Below are positions 23,001 through 30,500 of a stretch of 64,000 bases of DNA, in pieces; the first letter of the stretch is position 1, and the number at the start of each line of letters is the position of its first letter. The stretch spans positions 5,270,001 to 5,334,000 of the forward strand of contig NC_047063.1 in NCBI RefSeq assembly GCF_902459465.1, read 5' to 3'. The translations under genes were made by a program, and so were the position numbers. The notes beneath the pieces were generated by a model, which saw only the letters and a list, made by a program, of their open reading frames with translations, searched no databases and had not been told where the DNA came from. The DNA comes from Asterias rubens. Its lineage: Eukaryota; Echinodermata; Asteroidea; Forcipulatida; Asteriidae.

Positions 23001-24241
23001 CGCCAAAACGCACTCTTAGTACATATGCACGTTAGGCCTGGAATGAGATGCATGCTGGTCTAGCTAGCGATCAAGCTTGATCACTAGATAGACCAGCATG
23101 CACCTCATTCTACAAATAGCGCTTGCACAGTAATTGTATTTGCAAAAAGTTCTATATGAAGGGTCCCATAGTACCTAATAAGAGGAGGCCTGGGACTCTC
23201 CACAGTACTGCTTACTGGTAAAGTAGGGTGCGTAAATAGTACTATTATTTATTAGGAGTAGGCCTATTTTATTATATAGCCCGCCTAAGAAGTGGCGAAT
23301 CCCTACCTTCAATTCATATTTTTGCAATAGAGGGGTCCAACTTGCCTGGTACCCCAACAAAATTGATAACTTTCCGTATGGCGCCACCACTTTTTCACAA
23401 TTTTTTTTTCAAAAAGGGATATCTCATTTGAGAGGGGAAAAGTTTCCGTATGGCGCCACCACTTCTTCATTCGATATGAAATAATATAGTATCTAATTTA
23501 CCTCACTGAGATATCCCTTTTTGTAAAAATGAGTGAAAAAGTGGTGGCGCCACACGGAAAGTTATCCTTGAGAGGTACTACTACTAAATTATGTATTAGG
23601 CCTACTCATACTATATTATTATTTCATATCAAATTAAAAAGTGGTGGACTATGCGGAAACTTTTCCGCAAAAGTACTGGGTAGCCCCAAACGCCAATGGA
23701 CAAAAATATAAAAACAAAATTAAATTCATTCTAAAAAGTATAGTTTTAGCACTGTTGTTATTTCCTTCCTCCGTTGATGTACACATCATTTCTAAACTAG
23801 ACCATGGAGGTAGAAAATACATGAACAGACCACACATGCCAACACGATGAGTCGTTCGACCCACACTGTATCCAACATGATCCAACATACTATACTGTAC
23901 CTTGGGGTCGGTGAATTCCGAGGTGACAGCGAGTTGGACTTGCCACTCGCCCCGCTTGACACCGGGGAGGCTCTCCCCTGCACTGGGCTACCTATCCCCT
24001 CTCCAATGTACATGGGTCCGGCATTATAGGCAGCATTTAACGACTGAACAGTCTCCATTGGTAGTGAAGTCATGGAAGAGCTCACGTCCGGGCGAGAGGA
24101 ACGCATACGAGCTGAACGCGACGGCGAACGTGTCCCCGATCCCGACGCTGAGCTACTGCGGCTTGAACTCCCGGTAGCTTCCCCACGATCACCCGCTCCA
24201 CCGTGGTCGTGCGGTAGCGGTGATTGTCGCGGGCTGTACAT
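1892..24241 (-). CDS. ERC: ERC/ELKS/CAST family active-zone scaffold, 5' half of gene (7 exons, partial)
   Basis: Join on the minus strand: 24241-23901, 21772-21400, 11938-11519, 10462-10316, 9187-9032, 5408-5241, 2059-1892 (1773 nt, 591 codons, one open frame). ERC proteins are cytoplasmic coiled-coil scaffolds of the presynaptic active zone and cell cortex that bind liprin-alpha, RIM and Rab6; this role comes from the family. Sequence evidence: a Ser/Arg-rich N-terminus with METVQSLNAAY near residues 62-72, like vertebrate MENIQSLNAAY; then SSMNSIKTFWSPELKKERA in exon 2; LLRKTLEEMEIRIETQKQTL and RDESIKKLLEMLQSKGLS in exon 3; DYKSHSKLLKNQ in exon 5; and SLLKESLAAKEQ in exon 6. From exon 2 on it is nearly all heptad coiled coil. 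The start is the ATG at 24241, reading MYSPRQ (vertebrate MYGSAR). Introns are long (the largest about 9.5 kb) and full of repeats. The C-terminal half is outside the window, so ERC1 and ERC2 orthology cannot be separated. Confidence 0.93.
2083..2440. mobile_element. TTAA-type palindromic MITE, truncated
   Basis: Begins with ttaaagacactggacactat and runs through the shared body (aacctgtgaaaatttgagct, ggtctcag, cgtttctcacaa) but lacks the right end. Starts about 25 bases upstream of the exon 7 acceptor of ERC. Confidence 0.75.
3795..4276. mobile_element. TTAA-type MITE carrying a nested GGTTGATTTCAC-type MITE
   Basis: Left end ttaaaggcactggacactac, right end gtccagtgcctttaa, flanked by TTAA. 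A second palindromic element at about 4134-4246 interrupts it at actg/gtcttt, with CTG repeated on both sides. Confidence 0.8.
4133..4247. mobile_element. GGTTGATTTCAC-ended MITE, compact copy nested in a TTAA element
   Basis: Ends gggtcgatttcacaaagagtt and aactctttgtgaaatccaccc are inverted. The middle is built of ttaggactagtc palindromes. Confidence 0.8.
5241..5408 (-). CDS. ERC: ERC coding exon 6
   Basis: Acceptor ctacag|GTCGAT, donor GCTGAT|gtgagt; 168 nt, 56 codons. VDQLKLEL...LQTKIESLTHQ...LLKESLAAKEQ...ILQ matches ERC. Vertebrate ERC1 has about 28 more residues after VEQLKEEL that are absent here. Confidence 0.92.
5460..5637. mobile_element. Hairpin MITE with AGCCCGGTTC ends
   Basis: agcccggttcatacttcctg with gaatgcgaatgcg on the left mirrors cgcattcgcatacgcaggaa with gtacgaaccgggct on the right. 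Lies in the ERC intron upstream of exon 6. Confidence 0.8.
5818..6248. mobile_element. GGTTGATTTCAC-ended MITE with expanded internal repeat
   Basis: Same ends as the 4133-4247 element, flanked by CTG. Between them a unit of about 66 bp (gctatatatgtttttgat plus palindromic ttaggactagtcctaa blocks) occurs five times, with starts at 5892, 5975, 6041, 6107 and 6174. Confidence 0.85.
7159..8714. repeat. G-rich minisatellite, about 11 units of about 147 bp
   Basis: One degenerate unit (from 7159), then units starting at 7327, 7465, 7612, 7762, 7908, 8052, 8202, 8347, 8497 and 8645 (the last partial). Each has gatccatgtatgttgggtat, tgatagagtagtacaggcag and gtgaggctaatgggatg plus a variable G-run block (gggggggtgggggtgaggg). 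Sits in the ERC intron between exons 5 and 6. The reverse frame gives Pro-rich open stretches that break as unit length varies. Confidence 0.93.
9032..9187 (-). CDS. ERC: ERC coding exon 5
   Basis: Acceptor cacacag|GATGAT, donor AATCAG|gtgaaa; 156 nt, 52 codons. DDKIASLE...LTPEERDEQ...YKSHSKLLKNQ matches the ERC block that reads STEEREEE...YRSHSKFMKNK in vertebrates. Confidence 0.92.
9240..9413. mobile_element. Degraded GGTTGATTTCAC-type MITE
   Basis: ttaggactaaccc, tctcgagttaggacgagt and gagtttggtgaaatcaacg show the family core and one end. Abuts ERC exon 5 on its upstream side. Confidence 0.55.
10001..10222. mobile_element. MITE with AGACCGATCCATTAAGCTC ends
   Basis: agaccgatccattaagctct mirrors gagcctattggattggtct. 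The body holds ttgaccaatcacaaccc repeated and the E-box-like cacgtg. A second copy lies at 21117-21304. Confidence 0.75.
10316..10462 (-). CDS. ERC: ERC coding exon 4
   Basis: Acceptor aaccag|GAACGT, donor CTTGAG|gtaatg; 147 nt, 49 codons, phase 0. ARTKVHLTVLE at its end resembles vertebrate AKTKALQTVIE; the first 35 residues are divergent. Placement is supported by frame and by position between exons 3 and 5. Confidence 0.8.
11017..11214. mobile_element. MITE with GATAGACCGTATTGAAT ends
   Basis: gatagaccgtattgaat on the left and attcaatacggtctata on the right are inverted. In the ERC intron just downstream of exon 3. Confidence 0.75.
11519..11938 (-). CDS. ERC: ERC coding exon 3
   Basis: Acceptor gcacag|AAC, donor GCTGAT|gtaagt; 420 nt, 140 codons, phase 0 at both ends. 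Carries the best-conserved ERC coiled coil (LLRKTLEEME, RIETQKQTL, DESIKKLLEMLQSKGL). Its GC content is clearly higher than the flanking introns. Confidence 0.95.
11990..13280. other. ERC intron, repeat fragments, poly(C) run
   Basis: No exon seen. 12531-12550 is an unbroken C run of about 20. 12850-13030 and 13190-13270 hold related fragments (gcctgatacttcatggaggc, ccttggtgcccttg) also found at 1120-1290 and 14005-14060, an interspersed repeat of unknown class. Confidence 0.55.
13290..14012. mobile_element. tRNA-derived SINE interrupted by a TTAA MITE
   Basis: Body (aaagcgcc, gcagctacagccaggaacacc, ttacatgcgttacacaac, gaagcaatggttaagtgtct) stops at 13562 and resumes at 13956 as aggacacaagtgtcatggct and ggattcaaacccacact. 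Uninterrupted relatives at 29263-29600 and 52890-53200 show the original joint. Confidence 0.75.
13563..13955. mobile_element. TTAA-type palindromic MITE, full-length
   Basis: TTAA on both sides; ends aggcagtggacactattggt and accaatagtgtccactgcct are inverted. The body contains the internal palindrome gagacctcaaattctagatc...gaggtctc. TTAA target sites are used by piggyBac and Kolobok elements; the superfamily is not decided. Confidence 0.88.
14332..14705. mobile_element. TTAA-type palindromic MITE, full-length
   Basis: ttaagacactggacactatt at the left, gcgtccactgcctttaa at the right. Same body as 13563-13955, only 377 bp away from it. Confidence 0.85.
14706..15835. other. ERC intron, AT-rich, no exon seen
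   Basis: AT-rich unique-looking DNA with many atgtac/gtacat and poly(T) runs. No ERC motif in any frame. Confidence 0.5.
15836..16206 (+). mobile_element. hAT-like MITE rich in cgatatatcg, copy 1
   Basis: Ends cttgggcgatatcg and cgatatcgcccaag are inverted. Both flanks of the unique centre (ctccaagtgaaagttgtaga, gagacagtcatagcttaaga) are made of overlapping tatcgcgata palindromes. Copy 2 at 16811 is inverted. Confidence 0.85.
16540..16625 (+). repeat. tRNA-like fragment (SINE remnant)
   Basis: gggaggtagagctttctgct and the B-box-like ggttcgaatcctggact lie at tRNA-like spacing, but no cloverleaf closes. Best read as a tRNA-derived repeat remnant. Confidence 0.45.
16811..17171 (-). mobile_element. 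hAT-like MITE rich in cgatatatcg, copy 2 (inverted)
   Basis: Same centre as copy 1 in reverse (tcttaagctatgact region reads as ctcttatgctatgactgtct). The right end is damaged to gccctaag. About 600 bp from copy 1. Confidence 0.83.
17366..17600. mobile_element. MITE with GGGTCGACCC and GAACGCACCC ends, diverged
   Basis: Left ccctgggtcgaccccgg, right ccggtcgacc-type arm ggggtcgacccagggaagct and aaacgaacgcaccc. Related to the perfect hairpin at 25224-25378. Confidence 0.7.
18070..18541. mobile_element. MITE with AGGCCAAATA ends, copy 1
   Basis: aggccaaataacaaaaaata with ctagttgatcgtc mirrors gatgatcaaatggtat with atttggcctta. Body has ttttccaaaaagaggaggat and aagatggcc. Relative at 60170-60480. 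Confidence 0.7.
18741..19199. mobile_element. TTAA-type MITE with a 217-bp nested insert
   Basis: Left ttaaagacactattggtaat, right acgtgtactttccctttaa. The insert at 18900-19116 is flanked by a 14-bp direct repeat, caatttatccaatg (18886-18899 and 19117-19130). Confidence 0.8.
18900..19116. mobile_element. Nested insert with 14-bp target duplication and long hairpin
   Basis: Flanked by two copies of caatttatccaatg. Contains cgtttcgaccctag, repeated tctttctcgaaggc, their inverted copies, and ends gggtcgaaacgtcaggccat. A long target duplication suggests a retroposed rather than cut-and-paste insert; a Penelope-like origin is only a guess. Confidence 0.65.
19482..19990. mobile_element. Hairpin-rich 509-bp element, copy 1
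   Basis: Near-identical to 59506-60012. Holds two strong hairpins: agtaccattgcacgctggca / gcgtgcaatggtacttttc, and gtgcgaatatgttcattcgt...tgaacatattcgcaccattg around gaacattcc arms. Confidence 0.85.
20068..20197. mobile_element. Small inverted-repeat element
   Basis: gttatcacacgcccgctagt with ggaaatac mirrors gtattccactcgcgcttgtg with tgataac. Confidence 0.65.
20220..20560. mobile_element. Palindromic element related to 45435-45798
   Basis: ctgaggtgctagtttttgag on the left and ctcaaaaactacggcacctc on the right are inverted. aagctttctactatcattat follows, as in the copies at 5010 and 45700. Confidence 0.7.
20845..21010 (-). mobile_element. tRNA-derived SINE, family 1, copy
   Basis: On the minus strand: tRNA-like head (ggtctagtaatttgtaagac, then gggttcaaatcgc as B box), then a body with aacactgatgtgtg. 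Sister copies at 35575-35775 and, in part, 30770-30840. Confidence 0.65.
21117..21304. mobile_element. MITE with CAAATCCATTAAGCTCCGCC ends, copy 2
   Basis: caaatccattaagctccgcc and ggcggagcctaatggatc are inverted. Shares ttgaccaatcacaaccc and caaccaaaagtccaac with 10001-10222. Confidence 0.75.
21400..21772 (-). CDS. ERC: ERC coding exon 2
   Basis: Acceptor tttcctcag|C, donor AACCAG|gtaatt. Encodes residues 114-238, including the hallmark SSMNSIKTFWSPELKKERA. The acceptor and the first 20 or so coding bases are part of a tandem duplication that continues upstream to about 21986. Confidence 0.93.
21748..21986. repeat. Four tandem copies of the ERC exon 2 splice-acceptor region
   Basis: Units of about 60-64 bp begin near 21748, 21809, 21873 and 21933. 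Each contains caagactactggaa, ggctgaggaaagtac and caaagaatgatat. On the minus strand that is the branch/pyrimidine region, the ctcag acceptor and the first exon bases of ERC exon 2. Unit 1 is the working acceptor; unit 3 has lost its AG (cgtccg). Confidence 0.9.
22284..22404. mobile_element. TTAA-type MITE, half copy
   Basis: Only the right half is present: gacgaccaattaagctcaaa, ttcacaggtttgttat, cagtcaatagtgttcagtgt and ctttaa. Confidence 0.7.
22740..23115. mobile_element. TAGACCTT-ended MITE with a second MITE inside
   Basis: Family signature: gaggtgcatgctggtctagc and gctagaccagcatgcacctc as inverted arms. At 22862-23016 a separate hairpin, gagtgcgttttggcgacccc / ggggtcgccaaaacgcactc, is inserted. 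Relatives: 4604-4715 and 35183-35338. Confidence 0.75.
23357..23668. repeat. Nested inverted repeats with gtggcgccac core
   Basis: aactttccgtatggcgccac with cactttttcac at 23357 is mirrored by gtgaaaaagtggtggcgcca at 23533. Partial copies at 23438 and 23636. Lies in the first ERC coding intron near exon 1. Confidence 0.7.
23901..24241 (-). CDS. ERC: ERC coding exon 1 (start codon, Ser/Arg-rich head)
   Basis: ATG at 24239-24241. It encodes 113 codons plus AG of a split codon, ending at the donor AG|gtacag. The low-complexity Ser/Arg/Gly head is followed by the conserved SLNAAY...GPMYI block. The two leftover bases join C from exon 2 to give Ser, which confirms the phase. No 5' UTR exon or promoter could be assigned upstream. 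Confidence 0.9.
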
Positions 24242-25223
24242 TGTTTTTTGCCCAGTGTTGACACCAAAAGGGGTCGGTGTTTTCTACTTTACGGTTGGCT
24301 GGTCACCTCCATGGTCATACATGGCTCAGCTGCGGTGTCGACACGCCGTTACAGAGAGAAAACAACAAAAAGCTGTCCTAATCCTGGCTTGTGTCCTCCG
24401 CCGCCTGCATAACACATATCATAGCAGCAGCAGCACGCGCAATGAATGAATTGCATTCTCTAAATAATAATCCAATATGGCCGGCCCGTGTGCTCATTTT
24501 TTTTCTTCTCCAATGTGATGGTGCGACCTCATCGATATGCAAAACAAAAAAATTATTATAATAAAAAACCTATCTCCTTGGACTTGGTGGGTGGGCGTCA
24601 AGTGCCGCTAAAACCTGCTCCAAGGCATCCAACTATGGCTTACCTAGCTCATAGTTGGGAACAACTCTTTTTGAGAAAGTAATTATTTATCAATGAAACT
24701 AATAATAACTAACAAAATAGAAAGTTTTTACAAACCACAAAATAATAACAAAACTGATATAAGTTTTCGCCTGTCGAGCTCATGAGTGAGTGACCTCCCC
24801 CACCCCGCGGGCAAAACAAACAATCTGAATGCAACAAAATAAATAGATAATAGGGGGAAACAAAATTGACGAAATTTTCGATGGACAATAATCACGATTT
24901 GTGTCCTGTACTAATTCGTCACCGCCATACTGATGAAAACAAATTATTCAGGACTAAAGAAAAGAGAGTGAATTTCAATTTCCTTTCAACAAACTGAGGT
25001 AGAGACGGCGCGCATGCAGTGTGTTTAGCCATACCTTGCTTCCCTTAACCCAGGTGTATATGGGAATCTGCAATAGCAGATACAATACTGGTGGGGAAAT
25101 GAAGCAGTAGGGGTTGATACATAGTTCAGGAGTTGAGAAAGTAAGAACTTGAATTTTGTTTTACATGATCGTTTTACAACTATGAAAACTGTCACTCGGA
25201 TTCGACACTGAACTGTCCATTAT
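24242..25223. other. Upstream of ERC start codon; promoter/5' UTR not resolved
   Basis: Contains no further ORF with ERC features. It should hold 5' UTR and possibly the promoter of ERC or an upstream non-coding exon, but no specific element could be identified. Confidence 0.4.
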
Positions 25224-25378
25224 GGGTGCGTTCGTTTAGCTTCCCATGGTCGACCCCGGTGTGTGGAGGTTTTTTTTTCCAGGACGAACGTGGGTAATTA
25301 TCTATATCTGCACGTTCGTCCTGGAAAAAAAACCCACACACACCGGGGTCGACCCAGGGAAGCTAAACGAACGCACCC
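25224..25378. mobile_element. Near-perfect hairpin MITE with GGGTGCGTTCGTTTAGCTTCCC ends
   Basis: About 65-base arms (gggtgcgttcgtttagcttc, then ggtcgaccccggtgtgtg, aggacgaacgtg) mirror each other around a short centre (ggtaattatctatatct). Little divergence between arms. Confidence 0.88.
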
Positions 25379-25630
25379 TATGCATGCTATGATGATTGTG
25401 AGAGCGGTTCTTGGATAGCGCCCTCTCGTGGGGAAAATTGCTACAATTTATTTATCGAACTTAAACGAGTGATACAATTTTGCGAGCTATCAAGTAATTT
25501 TTTATTTTATTTTTTGTGACTCTGGTTCAAGTCAAACAGTGTAATAAATAAAAGACCAAGCTACGTTTAGTGAGGTAACAGCGGGGTAGGCCTACCAATG
25601 TCACCTTTGGCCATAACATTCTCCAACGAC

Positions 25631-25807
25631 AATAGACCTTATGCATTGACGTCATCCAGCGGCCATCTTAGTGGAAAAATGCTGACGAAACAATCGAAAC
25701 GCACAGATTTGTACGCGCGGCGCAGAAGATTGGCCAATGAACAACCTCCTTTTGACCTCTAGGTGAGGGCGCCCTACTGGAATGACGTCATGTGCATAAG
25801 GTCTATT
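25631..25807. mobile_element. MITE with AATAGACCTTATGCA ends
   Basis: aatagaccttatgcattgac with gtcat mirrors atgacgtcatgtgcataagg with tctatt. CRE-like tgacgtca lies in each arm. Confidence 0.78.
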
Positions 25808-25820
25808 GCACCACCTGCAG

Positions 25821-26699
25821 CACTCAATCGTTTCTTAGATTCAAATGTTTTGGGTTGATCATTATTATTCTTTGGAAGGAACTCGTATCTTCTTTATTAA
25901 ATTATAGCGTGACTAAAAGAAACTTACAATTATTAGTTCAATCTCAAAAACCAACTTGCAGTAATCATCTAATGCCAATTCAAACTGCTTCATTATTTAC
26001 GGAATATCTAAAATATTAAAATATTATGCGGTTACTTTATTAGTGACCCTCTGAATCGACTGTGAAACCCTTATTAACAGATCTCAAAAAACAAACATCA
26101 GTATTAAATGGCTAAACTTAATACTGACGACTTTTGACGGTGAGATGTCGTACCGAGGTGAGTCGAGTAATGATTCTATTTTTAAAGATTTTGGAATATC
26201 CATTTACGGCACCGTTTATAAGGGAATGGCTTTTGTAACTTGTTGTGTCATGAAACTGAGCACTCAATCGTTTCTTAGATTCAAATGTTTTGGGTTGATC
26301 ATTATTATTCTTTGGAAGGAACTCGTATCTTCTTTATTAAATTATAGCGTGACTAAAAGAAACTTACAATTATTAGTTCAATCTCAAAAACCACTTGCAG
26401 TAATCATCTAATGCCAATTCAAACTGCTTCATCATTTACGGAATATCTAAAATATTAAAATATTATGCGGTTACTTTATTAGTGACCCTCTGAATCGACT
26501 GTGAAACCCTTATTAACAGATCTCAAAAAACAAACATCAGTATTAAATGGCTAAACTTAATACTGACGACTTTTGACGGTGAGATGTCGTACCGAGGTGA
26601 GTCGAGTAATGATTCTATCTTTAAAGATTTTGGAATATCCAATTATGGCACCATTTATACGGGAATGGCTTTTGTAACTTGTTGTGTCATGAAACTGAG
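25821..26699. repeat. Tandem duplication of 440 bp, two copies
   Basis: 25821-26260 and 26261-26699 agree almost base for base from cactcaatcgtttcttagat to gtgtcatgaaactgag. Copy 2 lacks one base of ccaacttg. Each holds a plus-strand open stretch beginning MSYRGESSNDSIFKDFG, of unknown meaning. Confidence 0.92.
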
Positions 26700-26779
26700 C
26701 AATGGAGTTTGTGTTATACACTTAACTACTAAACTTCGAAAATCTGAATTACAAACTGCACCTCTAATACTAAAACCCG

Positions 26780-26940
26780 TCAAGGGCGCGGCGTGTTTTT
26801 TTGCAAGTTAATTAAAGCGAATTAAAGTAACATTGCAGAATTGGTAAGAAAAAAACTCAGTCAAGGCGCGGCGTGTTTTTTTGCAAGTTAATTAAAGCGA
26901 ATTAAAGGAACATTGCAGAATTGGTAAGAAAAAAACTCAG
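26780..26940. repeat. Tandem duplication of about 81 bp, two copies
   Basis: 26780-26860 and 26861-26940 share cgcggcgtgtttttttgcaa, gttaattaaagcgaattaaa and ggtaagaaaaaaactcag. Confidence 0.9.
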
Positions 26941-27545
26941 CCTAAGATCACAAATTTACATAAAACTCACACGGTCTAATGATGATGATAGTAGAAAATA
27001 TCCCTCGAAATATTTTTGTTTGAAATGTCACATTGTGATGGGAATTTAAAAAAAGCTCATTAATTTGGAGTTTAACGCTCAGTGAACGTTTTGTTACAAC
27101 ATTGTTGGATCGATGTCTTTCAAATAATGTGTAATCGGTTTTTGACTATTTTCTCGTGATGACCCAGATGGTCCATCGATCTCAAACTTCCACAGATTTT
27201 TCAGTTTATGTACATAAAGTGCAAATCACTGCCAGCAAGTGCCTTGTTTCGCTCGGCCCCAGCCGCCAGTCTATCCAGGGATGGGCTAATCGCTTGCACA
27301 GATTCTTGTTCAGGAAGTACGTCATGTGTGCAGTGCATAGAATATGGTGCAGCGTGAGTGTGATGCATGATGGGACTGCGCATTATTAAACCAATGACAG
27401 TGCATGATGCGTTTGCCCATCCCAGCGCCTTTGGCGCTGGGGACGAGCGAAGTGCCTTGTTAGCAAAAACAATTCTGAAATGTTCCTCTAAGTTTAGGCT
27501 ATAGACTGAGTGCGCTGGAAAGAATATAAGCTCCGTGTTAGGGAG
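26941..27545. other. 3' flank of discoidin/SRCR gene
   Basis: Contains an inverted pair (ccttgtttcgctcggcccca near 27240; tggggacgagcgaagtgcct near 27440). No exon or clear minus-strand AATAAA seen. Confidence 0.45.
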
Positions 27546-27592
27546 CTACTGCAGAGGGAACAAGTCTTGTCCAATCTGGGGTCTTGCAGTTC
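27546..27592 (-). CDS. Discoidin/SRCR gene, proposed last exon
   Basis: Acceptor tgtacag|GA follows SRCR 2 in phase 1 and gives 15 residues ending DLFPLQ and a TAG stop at 27546-27548. The frame makes the whole join an exact multiple of three. No clear poly(A) signal was found, so a different 3' end is possible. Confidence 0.4.
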
Positions 27593-30500
27593 CTGTACAA
27601 GAAAGGAAGGAAACAGACATAAAATAATAACAACATGGCCTATTATCAGATTTGCCTCAGTATGGAGGTATAATAACATATTAAATGCAACTTAATGTAT
27701 TTTAAGAAAACAAGTTTAAGTACCAAGAAATAATTCAGTAGGGTAGTAGAATTTACATAATTGTTGTTTAAAACTCTATCAAACCCAAACATAACATGAA
27801 ACATTCTCAAAATGGTGGTAAGTTAATGTCAAAAATAGAACACAATCATCTCCTGAACGTACCTTGAAGACAGACGACTCCAGCAGTTTCTGTGCTGTTA
27901 CACGTCGGCTCATCCCAGCATCGCGATGGGCAGTCAGTGATCTTGGCCTCAGAACCATCACACATCAGCCCATGCATGTATCTGATGGGACCGCTCCCAT
28001 GGCTAAAGTAGCCACCGGACTTGGCCTCCTCTGCCCCGGCAAAGCCTAGTTGCCTGCACGCCACCCCAGCATCAGTGATGTCCCAGTCGTTGTCACAGAT
28101 TGCACCCCAGTAGCCGTCCTTGTAAATCTCCACACGTCCACTTGCGGTATCATTCGATTCACCCGCTAGTCGAATGGTATCTTTACGGTTGGAACAAAAT
28201 AGAAATTACATCACTAATAACTAATAACTTTACTGTGGATCATAGTTTGTTTCTCAACTTATCAGTCTAATTAGGGTATAGGATAAAACAAAACTGGACG
28301 GCTGTTAGCAAGAGATTAAACATTTTTAATTTACATGTTAGTTTTTGTAATTCTTACTTATAGTCGGGTATAAAAAACGTTCCATGATTTTAATTGAATC
28401 AGATAAACGAAATTGGGAAAGTGGAAGACAAACTTGAAAATGGCAATGACAAAATAACATATAATCCAAGCTTAAATACCCCCCCCCCCCTTTTTAAAAC
28501 TATTTCCGGGTCAGCGTGACCCGCGGTAATGTGTCAAACTTCCCTGTGACTTTAAATCCGGGTCAATATTCCGACCCAGGAGTGTTTTTCTTTCAGAGTT
28601 TACGGACTCAAGTCCTTACTTGGTTTACAGACAACTCCCGCTGTGCTGTTACACGGCTGAAACCCGTCACATACAAATGAACATTCGGATATGTAAGGTT
28701 CCGTCCCTCTGCAAGCAACGCGATCCATCACTGTTGGAAGTTGAGTCCCTCCGAAGAACGAACCGTTCTTTGCTTCGCTAGCTTCAATATAGCCAAGCTG
28801 TCTGCATACAGTAGTCGCATCATTGAAGTCCCAGTTGGTATCACAAACTGCACCCCAACCATCGTCATGATAAATCTCGACTCGACCACTAAGTTCGTCA
28901 TCACCTCCCACTAATCGAACGATACCATCTTAAAAACAACAACGAAACATACAATGAGTTACTTATCGAGACAATTTGCATTCATCCCGAAAAGAGCACA
29001 ACAACAAAATTCAGCTAAAACATGCTACTGAGTGGGTTAGAGCACTGGACTCACGTGTGTTTAACCAGATTGTGGGTCCGAGTCCTGGTCTTGGTATTTT
29101 ATGGCTTATCAAGATATCATACCGTATATCTATCGTCCTTCGGGTGGGACATTGAGCCCTTTGTCCCATGATAGGATTGGTAGTGTACTTTACAAAGAAC
29201 CCACAACACATCGTGGAAAACTACAATGGTTAATCCCGGTGTTTCTGGTTCACATAATATAATAACAAATTCTTATATAGCGCATTTCACAATAACCGTA
29301 TCAATGCGCTTTACATTAGTGCCCTGGTCATAGGGCCAATAACATTCCTGTAATGTTTCTCAACTCCCTTGGGAGTATACAGCCCTGAGCTGACTGTAAG
29401 GCGCATGTGGCTTTTTCATACACAGTATCAACCTCTACCCTCTCAGGTACCCATTTATACCCCTGGGTGAAGAGAAGCAATTATAGTAAAGTATCTTGCT
29501 CAAGGACACAAGTGTCACGACCGGGATTTGAACCCACACTCCGGTGACTGCACCAGAACTTGAATTCGACACTCTTAACCACTCAGCCATGACACTGCAC
29601 CAGAACATGACACTCTACACAGCAAGCCCCCTTGTTGTTTACATATTATTTCATCAGGCTTGTGAGCTACCTAAAGTGATCAACCTCACTATGAGGCATC
29701 ATTTGTGTCATTACCAGAAACATAACAGTTATTACCTCGACACCCAAACACTTCGAAGTCCAGGAATACTAAACCGCCCTGCCACGTTATTGGTAAAAGC
29801 CGCAAAAATCGTGCCCTCAGCGTCACAGGAAAGCTAACAGTCGCTTGTCGACCAGAGTTGTCGTTACCATTGAACTGTGGTGTTTAATAGAAACACTTTA
29901 ACACATGATGTATATAATATTAATTTATTAATTATAATAATAATAAATCGATACGTAATCTTTTTGATGAACCAAGACCATTAAAAGGAAGTAAGTTAGC
30001 TAATTAACGCCGTTGTGAAATACACTTTTTATTGGTGTATCTTTTTTCGATCGAGTTTCGAATCCAGGCTTGCTTACCACTAAGGTATTTCCACCCTCAT
30101 CGTCGAAATCTTTCCAGCTCCCCGAAGATCCAGTTTGACTATACTGCACACTGAAGGTTTTAACATAGTAACTTGTAGTCCCCTGTACAATGACTCCAGT
30201 TAGCGCTGGACTTGGTACTCCCAAGTCAACTTGAATCCATGAGTTTGTGGTTGGACTGGGACGCCAAAATTTGTTGTTATCTGTTCATAAATTGACACCG
30301 TTTTTTAAGTCTATTTTGTTTAAATTTGACTTTAATTATTAATTTTTTAGTGAGTACTTGCTTTCAAATAACTCACAATTAAACCAACCTGTTTGGAAAG
30401 TCCATCGAATTGGAAAATACAACTTGTACTTTTTTTTCAGCAGTACTAAAAAGATTACTTGAGTGAAAAAGACAAACAGGAATGGCGAAAGCCGCATTGA

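Noticed and set aside
26145..26811. Plus-strand frames beginning MSYRGESSND as a gene
   Set aside because: Short, duplicated with the repeat, no domain recognised, no matching splice context; left as repeat content.
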